A stretch of 13,788 nucleotides of DNA from Treponema sp. UBA1798 (GTDB lineage: Bacteria > Spirochaetota > Spirochaetia > Treponematales > Treponemataceae). The notes beneath the pieces are model-generated. The model was not told the DNA's origin, searched no databases, and saw only the letters and a list, made by a program, of their open reading frames with translations. The DNA lies in NCBI GenBank assembly GCA_002319875.1, contig DCFS01000322.1, forward strand, positions 2,525 to 16,312, written 5' to 3'. Within the stretch, counting starts at the first letter, position 1. Each line of letters begins with the position of its first letter. Both the position numbers and the translations under genes were made by a program. Below, one piece after another: positions 1 through 7,237 of this stretch.

Positions 1-11
1 TAGAGAACAAT

Positions 12-52
12 ATACCCCGCTGCTTGCGGAGGGGTTATTGATTTTATACGGG
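12..52 (+). terminator. Possible intrinsic terminator of an upstream, off-window gene
   Basis: A G+C-rich stem (CCCCGC pairing with GCGG-A-GGGG, one bulged A, loop TGCTT) lies at about 16-35 and is followed by a broken T-rich run (TTATTGATTTTAT). This would end transcription entering from the left edge before the lipoprotein gene. The T-tract is interrupted, so confidence is limited. Confidence 0.35.
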
Positions 53-76
53 AGGAATCGTTTCAACATATTTTTC

Positions 77-105
77 TTGCGTACCGCCGGATTTCAACGT
101 AAAAT
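77..105 (+). promoter_or_regulatory. Candidate sigma-70 promoter for the lipoprotein gene
   Basis: TTGCGT at 77-82 is followed after exactly 17 bp by TAAAAT at 100-105, which matches the -10 consensus at five of six positions. The -35 hexamer is weak. The predicted transcript would carry a leader of roughly 30 nt containing the GAGGTGA ribosome-binding site at 130-136. Confidence 0.35.
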
Positions 106-139
106 AATAATTGCCCCGGATTATTCCCAGAGGTGAATT

Positions 140-1042
140 ATGAACAAATATGTTTTGTCCGCTGCTTTTATTGCGCTGGTGCTGACAGGGTGTGCCAATC
201 AACCTGGAAGTACATCCACAGATAAATATACCGGCACGAGGACGATCGGTCACGGGGCTGTTGAAGAATACGGCAGTCTTACTGCTTCCGACATCAGTGC
301 CGCCGTGAATTTAAAAACGTATTTTGAACATGCCTCTGTCGGAAGAAATATACTCAACGGGGTTCAGAAGCTGATTGCCGGCGGGCTCAGCCTTAAAAGA
401 GGTACGTGGAAGGACTGGGCTCCGGTAGATGCGGCCGGAAATCCTGCGTATTATACCGAAGGCAATGATGGTTCTGCATATGTGTGGGATGTAAGCTCCA
501 TGGACGCAACTAAATCTGCCGTAATTAAGGCATGGTTTGCGGCAAATACCGGTTTGTATGACAATGCACGGGGGAATCCGTCTGCGGCAGAGAAAATGAA
601 TTATTTTCGTGCGGCTGTCGATACGTATGATATCGGTGCTGCTGCCGACGTTGCAGTCATGAAATTCTGCTGGATTGATCCTGATGCAAGTCTTTCCGAT
701 TATGAAGAGATGATGAGCAGCCTTCAGACGGCGTATCCGGATCTTGTGCTTGTGTACTGCACGATTCCTCTTACAAACGCGGTGGATGATAATACTGCAT
801 CACGTAATACTTTTAATAATGCGCTGCGAATTTACTGTAGTACAAATAATTTTTGGCTGTTCGACATTGCAGATATAGAAAGTCACGAGCCGGACGGGAC
901 TGCGTATACCAGTTCATCCGGCGCTGAGCTGGAGTGGCCTGATTATTCTCATGATACCGGACATATTAATGCGGGCGACTATGACCTGCGGCCGTCAAAA
1001 GCGTTTATTACGTTGCTTGCGCGCATAGGCAAAGCAATCTGA
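140..1042 (+). CDS. Lipoprotein with SGNH-hydrolase-like features
   Basis: This 300-residue protein starts with a lipoprotein signal: a short charged n-region, a hydrophobic core and the lipobox LTGC with Cys18, so the mature protein should be lipid-anchored. The start is well supported by GAGGTGA at 130-136, 3 nt before the ATG. The mature part has blocks reminiscent of the SGNH/GDSL hydrolase fold: FEHASVG at 62-68 (candidate Ser66 nucleophile), a core strand MKFCWID at 174-180, VYCTIPLTN at 205-213 as a second core strand, FDIADIESHEPDG at 241-253, and GHIN at 274-277 near the C-terminus, where SGNH enzymes carry Asp/His. The family assignment is from motif memory, and the substrate cannot be read from sequence. 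The gene stands alone, convergent with pncA. A carbohydrate-ester role or a non-catalytic envelope lipoprotein are both possible. Confidence 0.8.
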   Translation: MNKYVLSAAFIALVLTGCANQPGSTSTDKYTGTRTIGHGAVEEYGSLTASDISAAVNLKTYFEHASVGRNILNGVQKLIAGGLSLKRGTWKDWAPVDAAGNPAYYTEGNDGSAYVWDVSSMDATKSAVIKAWFAANTGLYDNARGNPSAAEKMNYFRAAVDTYDIGAAADVAVMKFCWIDPDASLSDYEEMMSSLQTAYPDLVLVYCTIPLTNAVDDNTASRNTFNNALRIYCSTNNFWLFDIADIESHEPDGTAYTSSSGAELEWPDYSHDTGHINAGDYDLRPSKAFITLLARIGKAI

Positions 1043-1055
1043 TTTTGTTCCTCTG

Positions 1056-1090
1056 AAGGGTACCGATAAGCTGCTTGACGGAACCTTTCT
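1056..1090. terminator. Candidate terminator between convergent lipoprotein and nicotinamidase genes
   Basis: AAGGGTACCG at 1056-1065 can pair with CGGAACCTTT at 1079-1088 (8 of 10 positions), and an inner AAG/CTT pair closes the loop. TTTCT follows on the plus strand. It lies in the 72-bp gap between two convergent stop codons, the expected place for a shared terminator, but the T-run is short on both strands. Confidence 0.35.
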
Positions 1091-1114
1091 GAAATATGAC
1101 GCAGATCTGTAAGG

Positions 1115-1669
1115 TTATTCTTCCCACTCAATTCCGTTTGCCCTGCATTCTCCGGCAACACGTTTTTTATTTTCCGTGCTGCCGTCAACCGCCGCAGTAT
1201 ACGCGCTTTTAACGACGACGCGGGCGTCCGGGTACCGTTTCTTCGTCAGTTTTGCCGTTTCAAGGACGCAGTAATCAAGCGCGATTCCGGTAATATCGAA
1301 CCTGCCGGTATTGTCTGCCGTAACTGACGCTCCGTATTCTTCGGTATGAGGGTCCGTTCCTTTATGTACGACGCGCACGGTAACAAGGTCACCGCGCTGC
1401 AGAACTGAACCAACTGCACTGCCGATATCTTCCTGCAGCTGTGCACCGTACGTGTGCTGCACGCAGTGTTCCGGCCACATTCCGCCGCGGGGGTTAAACG
1501 AGCAGTGGTCGGCAGGATGGTAGTCTTCGGTTACGACGATGGTGTCGTAATGGCTTTCTTTCAGCAGCCTGCTGATATTGCCGCACGTCTGTTTTCCGCC
1601 TGCAACTGCAAGTGCGCCGCCTTCAATAAAGTCATTCTGACAATCAACAATAATAAGGCATGTTTTCAT
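1115..1669 (-). CDS. pncA: Nicotinamidase (isochorismatase-like hydrolase superfamily)
   Basis: This 184-residue cytoplasmic enzyme is predicted to hydrolyse nicotinamide to nicotinate and ammonia, feeding NAD salvage. The PncA active-site set is visible: catalytic Asp9 in VDCQNDF, the metal-site run EDYHPADH with Asp49, His51 and His55, catalytic Lys103 in HKGTDPHTEEYGA, and nucleophile Cys134 in GIALDYCV, preceded by the usual cis-peptide region. Length fits the family (about 180-210). The ATG at 1669 is chosen because the family's first beta-strand (MKTCLIIVDCQNDF) begins there. A longer reading frame reaches back to 1771 but would add 34 unrelated residues and overlap the permease gene. 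No Shine-Dalgarno precedes this ATG; a TATACT box ends 7 nt upstream, so the message may be nearly leaderless. It lies 59 bp downstream of the ABC permease gene on the same strand and may also be read through from it. Confidence 0.9.
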   Translation of the reverse strand: MKTCLIIVDCQNDFIEGGALAVAGGKQTCGNISRLLKESHYDTIVVTEDYHPADHCSFNPRGGMWPEHCVQHTYGAQLQEDIGSAVGSVLQRGDLVTVRVVHKGTDPHTEEYGASVTADNTGRFDITGIALDYCVLETAKLTKKRYPDARVVVKSAYTAAVDGSTENKKRVAGECRANGIEWEE

Positions 1670-1676
1670 GACAATA

Positions 1677-1682
1677 AGTATA
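1677..1682 (-). promoter_or_regulatory. Candidate -10 box of pncA, close to the start codon
   Basis: On the minus strand TATACT (five of six consensus) lies here, with exactly 7 nt before the ATG at 1669. A weak TTTTCT sits 17 bp upstream as a possible -35. Initiation about 7 nt downstream of the -10 would place the transcript start at or next to the ATG, which agrees with the missing ribosome-binding site. Confidence 0.35.
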
Positions 1683-1728
1683 GCGGTGTTTATCCGTAAA
1701 GAAAATATATAAAATGAATGTTCCCCGC

Positions 1729-2517
1729 TCAGCAGCTGGCGCTTGAATACCTCCTTAATGCCCGTTTCCATATAAAAAAAGCGATTCCAAAAAACAGCGG
1801 AATTGCAGCAAGTGAATACAGTATGTACGGGAGCGGAAGAATTTTATAAACAAACATCGGTGCGAAGTTCGTAATAATAAAAACCGGAATAATAAACACG
1901 CCTGCAAGCTGCACTGTGCGGTTGTAGATTGTCATAGGCATATTATTGAAGTCCCACAGAGCCCAGATGCCGTCCATGAGAGAATCAGATTTTATTGTCC
2001 AGAATGAAATAAGAACAGGAATGAGAAGTACAGGATATGTTAATATGCATCCGATAACGGTAAAAAACAGATAGCCAAGAATGTTCCAAACGGTAAGCGG
2101 AACACCGCATCTGACCCATGAAGTTACGATCATGATAATGCCTGCTGCATAATTTGGTATGCCAAGTCCCAGATCAAATTTTCGGAATGAAATCATGAAC
2201 AGGGAATTAACCGGTTTTGTTAAATACATATCAAGATCTGCCATGCGCACATATTCGGGGATCGATACGATATTCGGATAATATACGGAATCCATTATTC
2301 CCGTGATCAAGGTGTACGACCCTATGAACATGAGCATCTGGTCGGGGGTGAGCCCGTTTATAGTGAGACCTGCGGTAAAAAGTACGATAACGTACAGCGA
2401 TTTAGCGAATACAAATGCAAGTTCGGTGCACATCGCGATGATGAAATTCGTTTTGAATTCCATCTGCGCAATCAGACTGTTTTTTACAAAATGACCGTAT
2501 AATTTCAAGTAATTCAT
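1729..2517 (-). CDS. ABC-2 type transporter, second permease subunit (COG3694-like)
   Basis: A 262-residue polytopic membrane protein with about six hydrophobic segments (roughly residues 25-50, 61-78, 120-135, 143-172, 203-224 and 228-250). The loop EYVRMADLDMYLTKPVNSLF at 88-107 is the signature cytoplasmic region of the ABC-2 'uncharacterised transport' permeases (ABC2_membrane_6 type), in which a D-rich turn precedes a K/R-PVN motif. It matches the corresponding KNGGLAKYIVRPVN region of the preceding permease, as expected for a heterodimer. The start ATG at 2517 has GGAGG about 6 nt upstream and lies 1 bp after the preceding gene's stop, so the two are translationally linked. It probably forms an exporter with the neighbouring permease and ATPase; the substrate is unknown. 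Confidence 0.9.
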   Translation of the reverse strand: MNYLKLYGHFVKNSLIAQMEFKTNFIIAMCTELAFVFAKSLYVIVLFTAGLTINGLTPDQMLMFIGSYTLITGIMDSVYYPNIVSIPEYVRMADLDMYLTKPVNSLFMISFRKFDLGLGIPNYAAGIIMIVTSWVRCGVPLTVWNILGYLFFTVIGCILTYPVLLIPVLISFWTIKSDSLMDGIWALWDFNNMPMTIYNRTVQLAGVFIIPVFIITNFAPMFVYKILPLPYILYSLAAIPLFFGIAFFIWKRALRRYSSASC

Positions 2518-2518
2518 A

Positions 2519-3319
2519 TCAGCCTCCGACGGCGGAATAATTTTTCATTCCGGCTTTCCAGATACGTTCTCCGATCACCCAGCATGCTGCAATCCAGAAT
2601 ACCTGGATCGCAATTCCATACAGGATCTGTACCGTGTGAGCCGTTCCACAGAGAATGGAGACGGAAAAATAATTGGTATATGAAAAAGGAAGTATTTTGA
2701 AAAATATCTGCAGATAATGCGGAAAAATGTCGAGCGGGAAAATTCCGCCGCTCATAATATTTCCAACGAGCGAAATAATGAAAAGAACGCCGGAAGACTC
2801 CCTCATCCAGAAACCAATGCCGCTTACTGCATAAAAAATTGAAAAGTTCAATACGACGGCAAGGCAGACAACCGGTAAAAAAATTATAAACCGGGTCATA
2901 TTCACGGAATGGTATGCGATGTATCCTCCCGCTGTGTAAATAATAAGCAGCAGCAGCAGGGAACAGAGAATAAGGCTCGCTTTTTCGCCCAGAAATTCAG
3001 AAAAACGGTATAGTTTGTAATTAACCGGCCGTACAATATATTTTGCAAGCCCGCCGTTTTTGATATCTTCGTTTATTTCGTACGCGAAACCCGGAGAGAT
3101 TATTTTTGCAAGCAGACATGCAAAGCACGCATACATGATCATTTGCGCAAAGGTGTAACCGTAGAGCGTTCCGCCGGCCGCAGATGCGTACATTCCTTTC
3201 CAGAGGAAGACCTGTATAAGGAGCGGGAAAAAAACACTTGTAAGACCAAAGTAAAAATCAGCACGGTACTGGAACGCTTTCATCAGTCCGAGTTTGAACA
3301 CCTGCTTATATGCTTCCAT
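2519..3319 (-). CDS. ABC-2 type transporter, first permease subunit (COG4587-like)
   Basis: A 266-residue integral membrane protein with about six membrane segments (roughly residues 25-42, 55-76, 114-136, 145-168, 176-197 and 230-250). EINEDIKNGGLAKYIVRPVN at 81-100 is the characteristic cytoplasmic loop of this permease family and probably contacts the ATPase. The ATG at 3319 is preferred: it has AGGAAG 8 nt upstream, and the gene overlaps the ATPase gene by 14 nt, its first codons sharing bases with the ATPase's last codons and stop. An in-frame TTG at 3352 would add 11 residues and lengthen the overlap to 47 nt, which is less likely. It pairs with the downstream permease to form the membrane channel of one exporter. 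Confidence 0.9.
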   Translation of the reverse strand: MEAYKQVFKLGLMKAFQYRADFYFGLTSVFFPLLIQVFLWKGMYASAAGGTLYGYTFAQMIMYACFACLLAKIISPGFAYEINEDIKNGGLAKYIVRPVNYKLYRFSEFLGEKASLILCSLLLLLIIYTAGGYIAYHSVNMTRFIIFLPVVCLAVVLNFSIFYAVSGIGFWMRESSGVLFIISLVGNIMSGGIFPLDIFPHYLQIFFKILPFSYTNYFSVSILCGTAHTVQILYGIAIQVFWIAACWVIGERIWKAGMKNYSAVGG

Positions 3320-4286
3320 TTGCGGCACTTCCTGAGGTGTACAGTGTTTCAAGGCTCTCTTCCAGCGGAATGTCTTCTACTGAAAAATCTTTAATGTCAT
3401 ACGTGTTCAGCAGACTGCTCACGAGAGAATTCGTTTTGTCCTTGTCAACTTCAAGAACCGTCGTCCCGTTTTCAGAGGAACGTATCTTCCAGTACGTGGA
3501 AGAATTCACTGTATCAAGCGTCTGTATCTTAATAATCTTTTTATTTGCGAGTCTGCTGTTTATTGCGTCGATTGCTCCGTCGTAGACAATGTTCCCGTGA
3601 TTGATAACGATTGTCCGCCTGCATAAAGATTCAATGTCTTCAAGATAATGACTTGTAAGCATCATCGTAATATTTTCCTGCTGATTGTAATACCTGAGAA
3701 ATTCACGGATGTTTTTCTGCGCAAAAATATCAAGTCCGATTGTGGGCTCGTCAAGAAACAGCACTTTTGGCTTGTGCAGCAGCGCGGCTGCAAGTTCCAT
3801 TTTCATGCGTTCGCCGAGTGAAAGATTCCGTACCTGCACGCCGAGCAATTGTTTAATGTCGAGCAGGCTGGTCAGTTCATCGAGCGTTTTTTTGTACTGG
3901 GAGTCATCAATGTTGTAAATGCATTTGTTCAGGAAAAGCGATTCGTTTGCAGGAAGATCCCACCATAATTGATTTTTTTGTCCAAGCACAATGGAAATCT
4001 GCCGCTTGAAGTCATTTTTTCCGTCCCATGGGGTGAACCCCAGAATGCTGGCAGAACCCGCGGTCGGATACATAATTCCTGAAAGCATTTTGAGGGTTGT
4101 TGTTTTTCCGGCTCCGTTCGGTCCCAGAAAACCGACAATTTCTCCTGTCTCAATTTCAAATGAAATCTTATTTACGGCAGTTTTTGTTTCTGATGTTCCG
4201 CCGAAAAAGTTTTTGAGTGATCCCCGGAGACCGAGTTCTTTTTTTTTGTAAACGAATGATTTTTCAAGTTGTGTCACTTTTATCAT
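3306..4286 (-). CDS. ABC transporter ATP-binding protein (COG4586-like)
   Basis: This 326-residue cytoplasmic ATPase energises the two permeases encoded downstream. All nucleotide-binding elements are intact: Walker A GPNGAGKT at 55-62, Q-loop around LGQKNQLWWDLP at 101-112, signature LSLGER at 155-160, Walker B VLFLDE at 175-180 with the catalytic Glu, D-loop GLD at 184-186, and H-loop TSH at 211-213. The QKNQLWWDLP stretch is typical of the COG4586 subfamily, which always travels with the two ABC-2 permeases found here. About 80 residues after the ATPase core (from 245) form an alpha/beta C-terminal extension. The ATG at 4286 has AAGGA 9 nt upstream. The 3' end overlaps the first permease by 14 nt, implying translational coupling. 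The substrate is unknown; relatives are annotated only as uncharacterised exporters. Confidence 0.93.
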   Translation of the reverse strand: MIKVTQLEKSFVYKKKELGLRGSLKNFFGGTSETKTAVNKISFEIETGEIVGFLGPNGAGKTTTLKMLSGIMYPTAGSASILGFTPWDGKNDFKRQISIVLGQKNQLWWDLPANESLFLNKCIYNIDDSQYKKTLDELTSLLDIKQLLGVQVRNLSLGERMKMELAAALLHKPKVLFLDEPTIGLDIFAQKNIREFLRYYNQQENITMMLTSHYLEDIESLCRRTIVINHGNIVYDGAIDAINSRLANKKIIKIQTLDTVNSSTYWKIRSSENGTTVLEVDKDKTNSLVSSLLNTYDIKDFSVEDIPLEESLETLYTSGSAANGSI

Positions 4287-4313
4287 AAAAGCAGTTCCTT
4301 TTCAATGAGGGAG

Positions 4314-4322
4314 AGTATAGCA
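4314..4322 (-). promoter_or_regulatory. Extended -10 promoter of the ABC exporter operon
   Basis: Read on the minus strand, TGCTATACT occurs 27 nt upstream of the ATPase start: a TATACT -10 hexamer with the TG dinucleotide one base upstream, the extended -10 pattern. No convincing -35 exists, which is usual for extended -10 promoters. No clear terminator hairpin lies between the MATE stop and this site, so some readthrough from the upstream operon is possible. Confidence 0.45.
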
Positions 4323-4363
4323 CATAGTAAACATCTAAATATAGGTTTTCTATCGTCGCTTTT

Positions 4364-5692
4364 TTACGTCAGATTTTGTACCCACTTATATTTTTTATAA
4401 TGAATCAGTACGGCGGGAAGTTTTATTATTTCATCCATATTTATTATGGCGAAAACGGCAACTATCGGCCAGTGCAGGATGAACGCAGCTGTGAATCCCA
4501 GAGGAACGGTAACAAGCCACATAGTGATACTGTCGCAGATAAGTCCGAATTTTGAATCCCCTCCTGCACAGAATATTCCTGCAACAAGTGCTGAATTAAC
4601 AGATTTACCAACCATGTAACAGGCACAGAGAATGCTCATCCATTTGAAATAACCTTGAGCCTGCATACTTAGTTTTGTTACCTGTATTATCAGTGGTGAA
4701 ACGACAGGCAGAATCAGTCCTGTTATAACACCGCTGATAACAGAAAGCCGCAGAAGCGTATCTCCGTCCTTTCGTGCAAGTCCAAGGTCTTTATGTCCCA
4801 GTTCGTTCCCGATAATAATTCCGCCGCCGTTTCCTATGCCTATGCAGAAACAGACAACCAGATTTTTAACAATATTTACCAGTGAATTTGCCGCGACAGC
4901 ATCAGAGCCCAGATGTCCCATGATTACTGAATACATGGTGAAGCCGCAGCCCCACACCAGCTCATTGCCAAGAACCGGCGCTGTGTACCGCCAGAAACCG
5001 TTGGTTAGATTTTTATCATTCCGGAAGATATACATAAACCGTAACCGGATCCTGTCCTTTCCGAGCGATTCACTGAATGCCCAGAGCAGTTCAACACATC
5101 TGCAGAGTACCGTTGCAAATGCAGCTCCCGCGATTCCCATTGCAGTGAAACCTGCAAGCCCGAAAATGAATACCGCATTGAACAGAATATTCAGTACAAC
5201 TGCGGTCGAACTTATGACCATGCTTCTGAACGCTTTCCCGCTGTTTTTCATCGCACACAGATAGACCTGCGAGATTCCTGAAAGAAGACAGGATACTCCG
5301 ACAATCCGCAGATATGATGAACCGAACCGTATGAGCACGTCATCCGTGGTAAACATACGCATAAGTGCCTGCGGAAAGAAACTGGATGCAATGAAAAAGA
5401 TTACCGATATGATTCCTGAAATAAGCATAACGTGTGCAGTGATTTTTTCAACGGCGCATTTATTCCCGTTTCCCCAGTATTGCGCAACAAGTATTGTCAT
5501 ACCTATGGTAAGCGCTGAAAGAAACAGGCTGTGCACGAACGTTACCTGCGCTGCAAGCGAAACTGCAGACAGCATGTCCTGGCTGAGTTTTCCGAGCATT
5601 ACTGCGTCAGCTGCGCTTACCAGAGAAATCATTAAATTCTGAAACGCAATCGGCAGCACAAGAACTATGAGCTTTTTATAAAAGGCTTTCAT
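4364..5692 (-). CDS. MATE family multidrug/metabolite efflux transporter
   Basis: This 442-residue inner-membrane protein has the length and the roughly twelve hydrophobic helices of MATE transporters, which expel drugs or metabolites in exchange for Na+ or H+. The N-terminal helix LPIAFQNLMISLVSAADAVM with LGKLSQDMLSAVSLAAQV, the AQYWGNGN turn at about 70-77, and the repeat in the second half (PVLGNELVWG about 240-249, then IIIGNELGHKD about 289-299) are family hallmarks. Two MatE units of about 160 residues are apparent. The ATG at 5692 is embedded in the 3' end of the acetyltransferase gene (17-nt overlap) with an AAAGAAG ribosome-binding region just upstream, so the two are co-transcribed and probably translationally coupled. 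The substrate cannot be predicted. Confidence 0.93.
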   Translation of the reverse strand: MKAFYKKLIVLVLPIAFQNLMISLVSAADAVMLGKLSQDMLSAVSLAAQVTFVHSLFLSALTIGMTILVAQYWGNGNKCAVEKITAHVMLISGIISVIFFIASSFFPQALMRMFTTDDVLIRFGSSYLRIVGVSCLLSGISQVYLCAMKNSGKAFRSMVISSTAVVLNILFNAVFIFGLAGFTAMGIAGAAFATVLCRCVELLWAFSESLGKDRIRLRFMYIFRNDKNLTNGFWRYTAPVLGNELVWGCGFTMYSVIMGHLGSDAVAANSLVNIVKNLVVCFCIGIGNGGGIIIGNELGHKDLGLARKDGDTLLRLSVISGVITGLILPVVSPLIIQVTKLSMQAQGYFKWMSILCACYMVGKSVNSALVAGIFCAGGDSKFGLICDSITMWLVTVPLGFTAAFILHWPIVAVFAIINMDEIIKLPAVLIHYKKYKWVQNLT

Positions 5693-6359
5693 TCTTCTTT
5701 CCGTCTGTCATACTCTGGATAACGTTCCATGATTCTTCGTCAAATTCACGATTCTTGTAGTAATATTTTTTATCTGCGTCGGTTATTGTCCGTATAACTT
5801 TGCATGCATTTCCTGCAGCGATAGAGTTCGCCGGAATATCTTTTGTTACAACGCTTCCGGCTCCTATGACTGCGTTATCTCCTATGGTGACTCCGGGACA
5901 AATGACTGCATTACCGCCGATCCACACATTATTGCCGATCGTGACGGGGATCCCGTATTCGTATTTTGAATTGCGGGATACGGGATGAACGGGATGACCT
6001 GCTGTGTAGATGGCAACATTCGGTGCTATCTGGACGTTGTCACCGATTGTAACCTGTGCAACATCAAGTATGATGCAGTTATAATTGATAAACAGATTTT
6101 TTCCTGTTTTTATGTGAAAACCGTAATCGCAGTGGAACGGCGGATTGATGAAGATTCCTTCTGCGCTGTCAGGAATAAGCCTTTTGATTATGCTGCCAAG
6201 CAGTTCAAAATCGGATGAATCGGCAGTATTCAGTTCCTGCACGATTTTGCGTGTCTGTATCTGCTGTGTAAAAACAGCATCATCAGAAATGTAGGGGAGA
6301 CCAGCGTCTCTTCGTGTTATGTTATCCATACCAGGAGTATAGCCGCGGTTGAGCAGCAT
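5676..6359 (-). CDS. Hexapeptide-repeat sugar O-acetyltransferase (maltose/galactoside acetyltransferase family)
   Basis: A 227-residue left-handed beta-helix enzyme predicted to transfer acetyl from acetyl-CoA to a sugar hydroxyl in the cytoplasm. Family blocks are clear: INPPFHCDYGFHIKTGKNLFINYN from residue 71, the LDVAQVTIGDNVQIAPNVAIYTAGHP segment with catalytic His122, then hexapeptide coils IPVTIGNNVWIGGNAVICPGVTIGDNAVIGAGSVVTKDIP (137-176) ending in the CoA-binding AAGNACKVIR. The ATG at 6359 has GAAGTGAT 5 nt upstream. An in-frame ATG at 6329 would start at MDNITRRDAG and give 217 residues, nearer to typical relatives but without an obvious ribosome-binding site, so the N-terminus is uncertain by ten residues. 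Downstream it overlaps the MATE gene by 17 nt. Linking an acetyltransferase to an efflux pump may reflect acetylate-and-export detoxification, but that is inference. Confidence 0.9.
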   Translation of the reverse strand: MLLNRGYTPGMDNITRRDAGLPYISDDAVFTQQIQTRKIVQELNTADSSDFELLGSIIKRLIPDSAEGIFINPPFHCDYGFHIKTGKNLFINYNCIILDVAQVTIGDNVQIAPNVAIYTAGHPVHPVSRNSKYEYGIPVTIGNNVWIGGNAVICPGVTIGDNAVIGAGSVVTKDIPANSIAAGNACKVIRTITDADKKYYYKNREFDEESWNVIQSMTDGKKNESLL

Positions 6360-6420
6360 TCTCTATCACTTCAGGTGAAAACTATATAACAATCGGATAT
6401 ATAAATTCCGGAAATGACTT

Positions 6421-6440
6421 AAAACAGGGGATTTCCTGTT
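6421..6440 (-). terminator. Candidate intrinsic terminator of the tetR gene
   Basis: On the minus strand AACAGG pairs with CCTGTT around a six-base loop and is followed directly by TT and AAG, about 57 nt past the TetR stop codon at 6497. The six-base stem is short but well placed, between the TetR gene and the start of the acetyltransferase operon. The rest of this 137-bp gap is A+T-rich and must hold the acetyltransferase promoter, for which no good -35/-10 pair could be picked. Confidence 0.4.
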
Positions 6441-6496
6441 ATAACTGTATATTATGCACCTGCCCGGTCTTGCCCCGTCATGCCTGTACAGCACCG

Positions 6497-7132
6497 TTAT
6501 GGTGCAATCGCACGCAGAAGGAGATTCAGGGAATATTGGAAGAGTTCTGCTGTCGGCATAGGGTGATAAACACTTTTCTGCTTAGTATCGGCCGATAAAT
6601 ACCGTATAAAATCGGTAAGTACGGAGAGGAATGTAAACGAAGCTTTCTCCGGATCAAGATCCTGTCGCATAGAACCTTCCGCTACTCCGGCCCGCATTGA
6701 TTCAATAATAATAGTATAATATTCCATGGTTCTGGTTTCAAACGTATTTTTCCATGTTCCGTTTTCTGTTGAATCCAGAATTGAAAAAGCCCGATTAACA
6801 AAAGTTGTTTCTACGGGATTCTTTTTGCAGGTAGAAAAAAAATCTTCACATGATTTTTGCAGCCACTCAAATGCGGTTATTGTTCTAGTACTCTTATCAG
6901 CAAGGCGGGAAAAATCTGTTTTTGAAAGCTGCCGGACGGCTACAGCAAACAGCAGCTCTTCCTTGGACGAAAAATACTGGTAAATAGTACGTTTTGTAAA
7001 ACCCGCAGTACATGCAATTTCATCCATAGAAGAGGCTTCAAACCCTTTTTCCAGAAACAGACGTTCTGCTGTGTCAATAATGTTCGTTTCACGGGTTTTC
7101 CGTTCCTGTTCCCTTCTTACTGCTGTTTCCAA
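6497..7132 (-). CDS. TetR/AcrR family transcriptional regulator
   Basis: A 211-residue regulator of typical TetR size. The N-terminal DNA-binding domain shows TAERLFLEKGFEASSMDEIA followed by the helix-turn-helix at about 36-55 (CTAGFTKRTIYQYFSSKEEL), the most conserved part of the family. Residues 70-211 form the divergent helical ligand-binding and dimerisation domain, so the inducer cannot be guessed. The reading frame opens with TTG at 7132, which has GGAG 6 nt upstream and is followed by an Arg/Lys/Glu-rich tail; the next Met lies inside the helix-turn-helix, so the TTG is the likely start. It is divergent from the EFR1-like gene across a 105-bp region packed with palindromes, the classic arrangement for a TetR protein repressing itself and its neighbour. 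Confidence 0.92.
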   Translation of the reverse strand: METAVRREQERKTRETNIIDTAERLFLEKGFEASSMDEIACTAGFTKRTIYQYFSSKEELLFAVAVRQLSKTDFSRLADKSTRTITAFEWLQKSCEDFFSTCKKNPVETTFVNRAFSILDSTENGTWKNTFETRTMEYYTIIIESMRAGVAEGSMRQDLDPEKASFTFLSVLTDFIRYLSADTKQKSVYHPMPTAELFQYSLNLLLRAIAP

Positions 7133-7148
7133 ATTATGCTCCGTATTG

Positions 7149-7177
7149 TTGACAAGTATTATATTATAAAGTATACC
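7149..7177 (+). promoter_or_regulatory. Promoter of the flavodoxin/ferredoxin-DUF4345 operon
   Basis: TTGACA, a perfect -35 hexamer, lies at 7149-7154. Exactly 17 bp later comes TATACC at 7172-7177 as -10. This -10 coincides with the first palindrome of the array, so a repressor bound there would block RNA polymerase. The leader would be about 55 nt and carry most of the array. Confidence 0.5.
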
Positions 7178-7228
7178 ATAGTATACTTAGTATACTCTAG
7201 TATATAAAGTATACTATATTATATTATA
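7157..7228. promoter_or_regulatory. Five-unit palindrome array, probable TetR operator region
   Basis: AGTATACT-type palindromes start at 7170 (AGTATACC), 7180 (AGTATACT), 7189 (AGTATACT), 7199 (AGTATATA) and 7208 (AGTATACT). Their spacing alternates 10, 9, 10, 9 bp, so every second unit repeats at 19 bp. The array is close to symmetric about 7192.5, the centre of the middle unit. It is flanked by an exact 12-bp direct repeat, TATTATATTATA, at 7157-7168 and 7217-7228. The array covers the -10 of the plus-strand promoter and must also contain or abut the TetR gene's promoter on the minus strand. TetR proteins bind short palindromes as dimers, so several dimers could stack here. Because AGTATACT contains TATACT on both strands, some units may also act as -10 boxes. 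Confidence 0.7.
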
Positions 7229-7237
7229 GGAGGTTTA

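Noticed and set aside
4836..5264. 142-codon plus-strand open frame inside the MATE gene
   Set aside because: It is antisense to a well-conserved transporter and has low-complexity, non-domain sequence.
6491..6505. GCACC-GTTAT-GGTGC hairpin over the TetR stop codon
   Set aside because: Five-base stem with no T-run on the reading strand; the better terminator candidate lies at 6421-6440.
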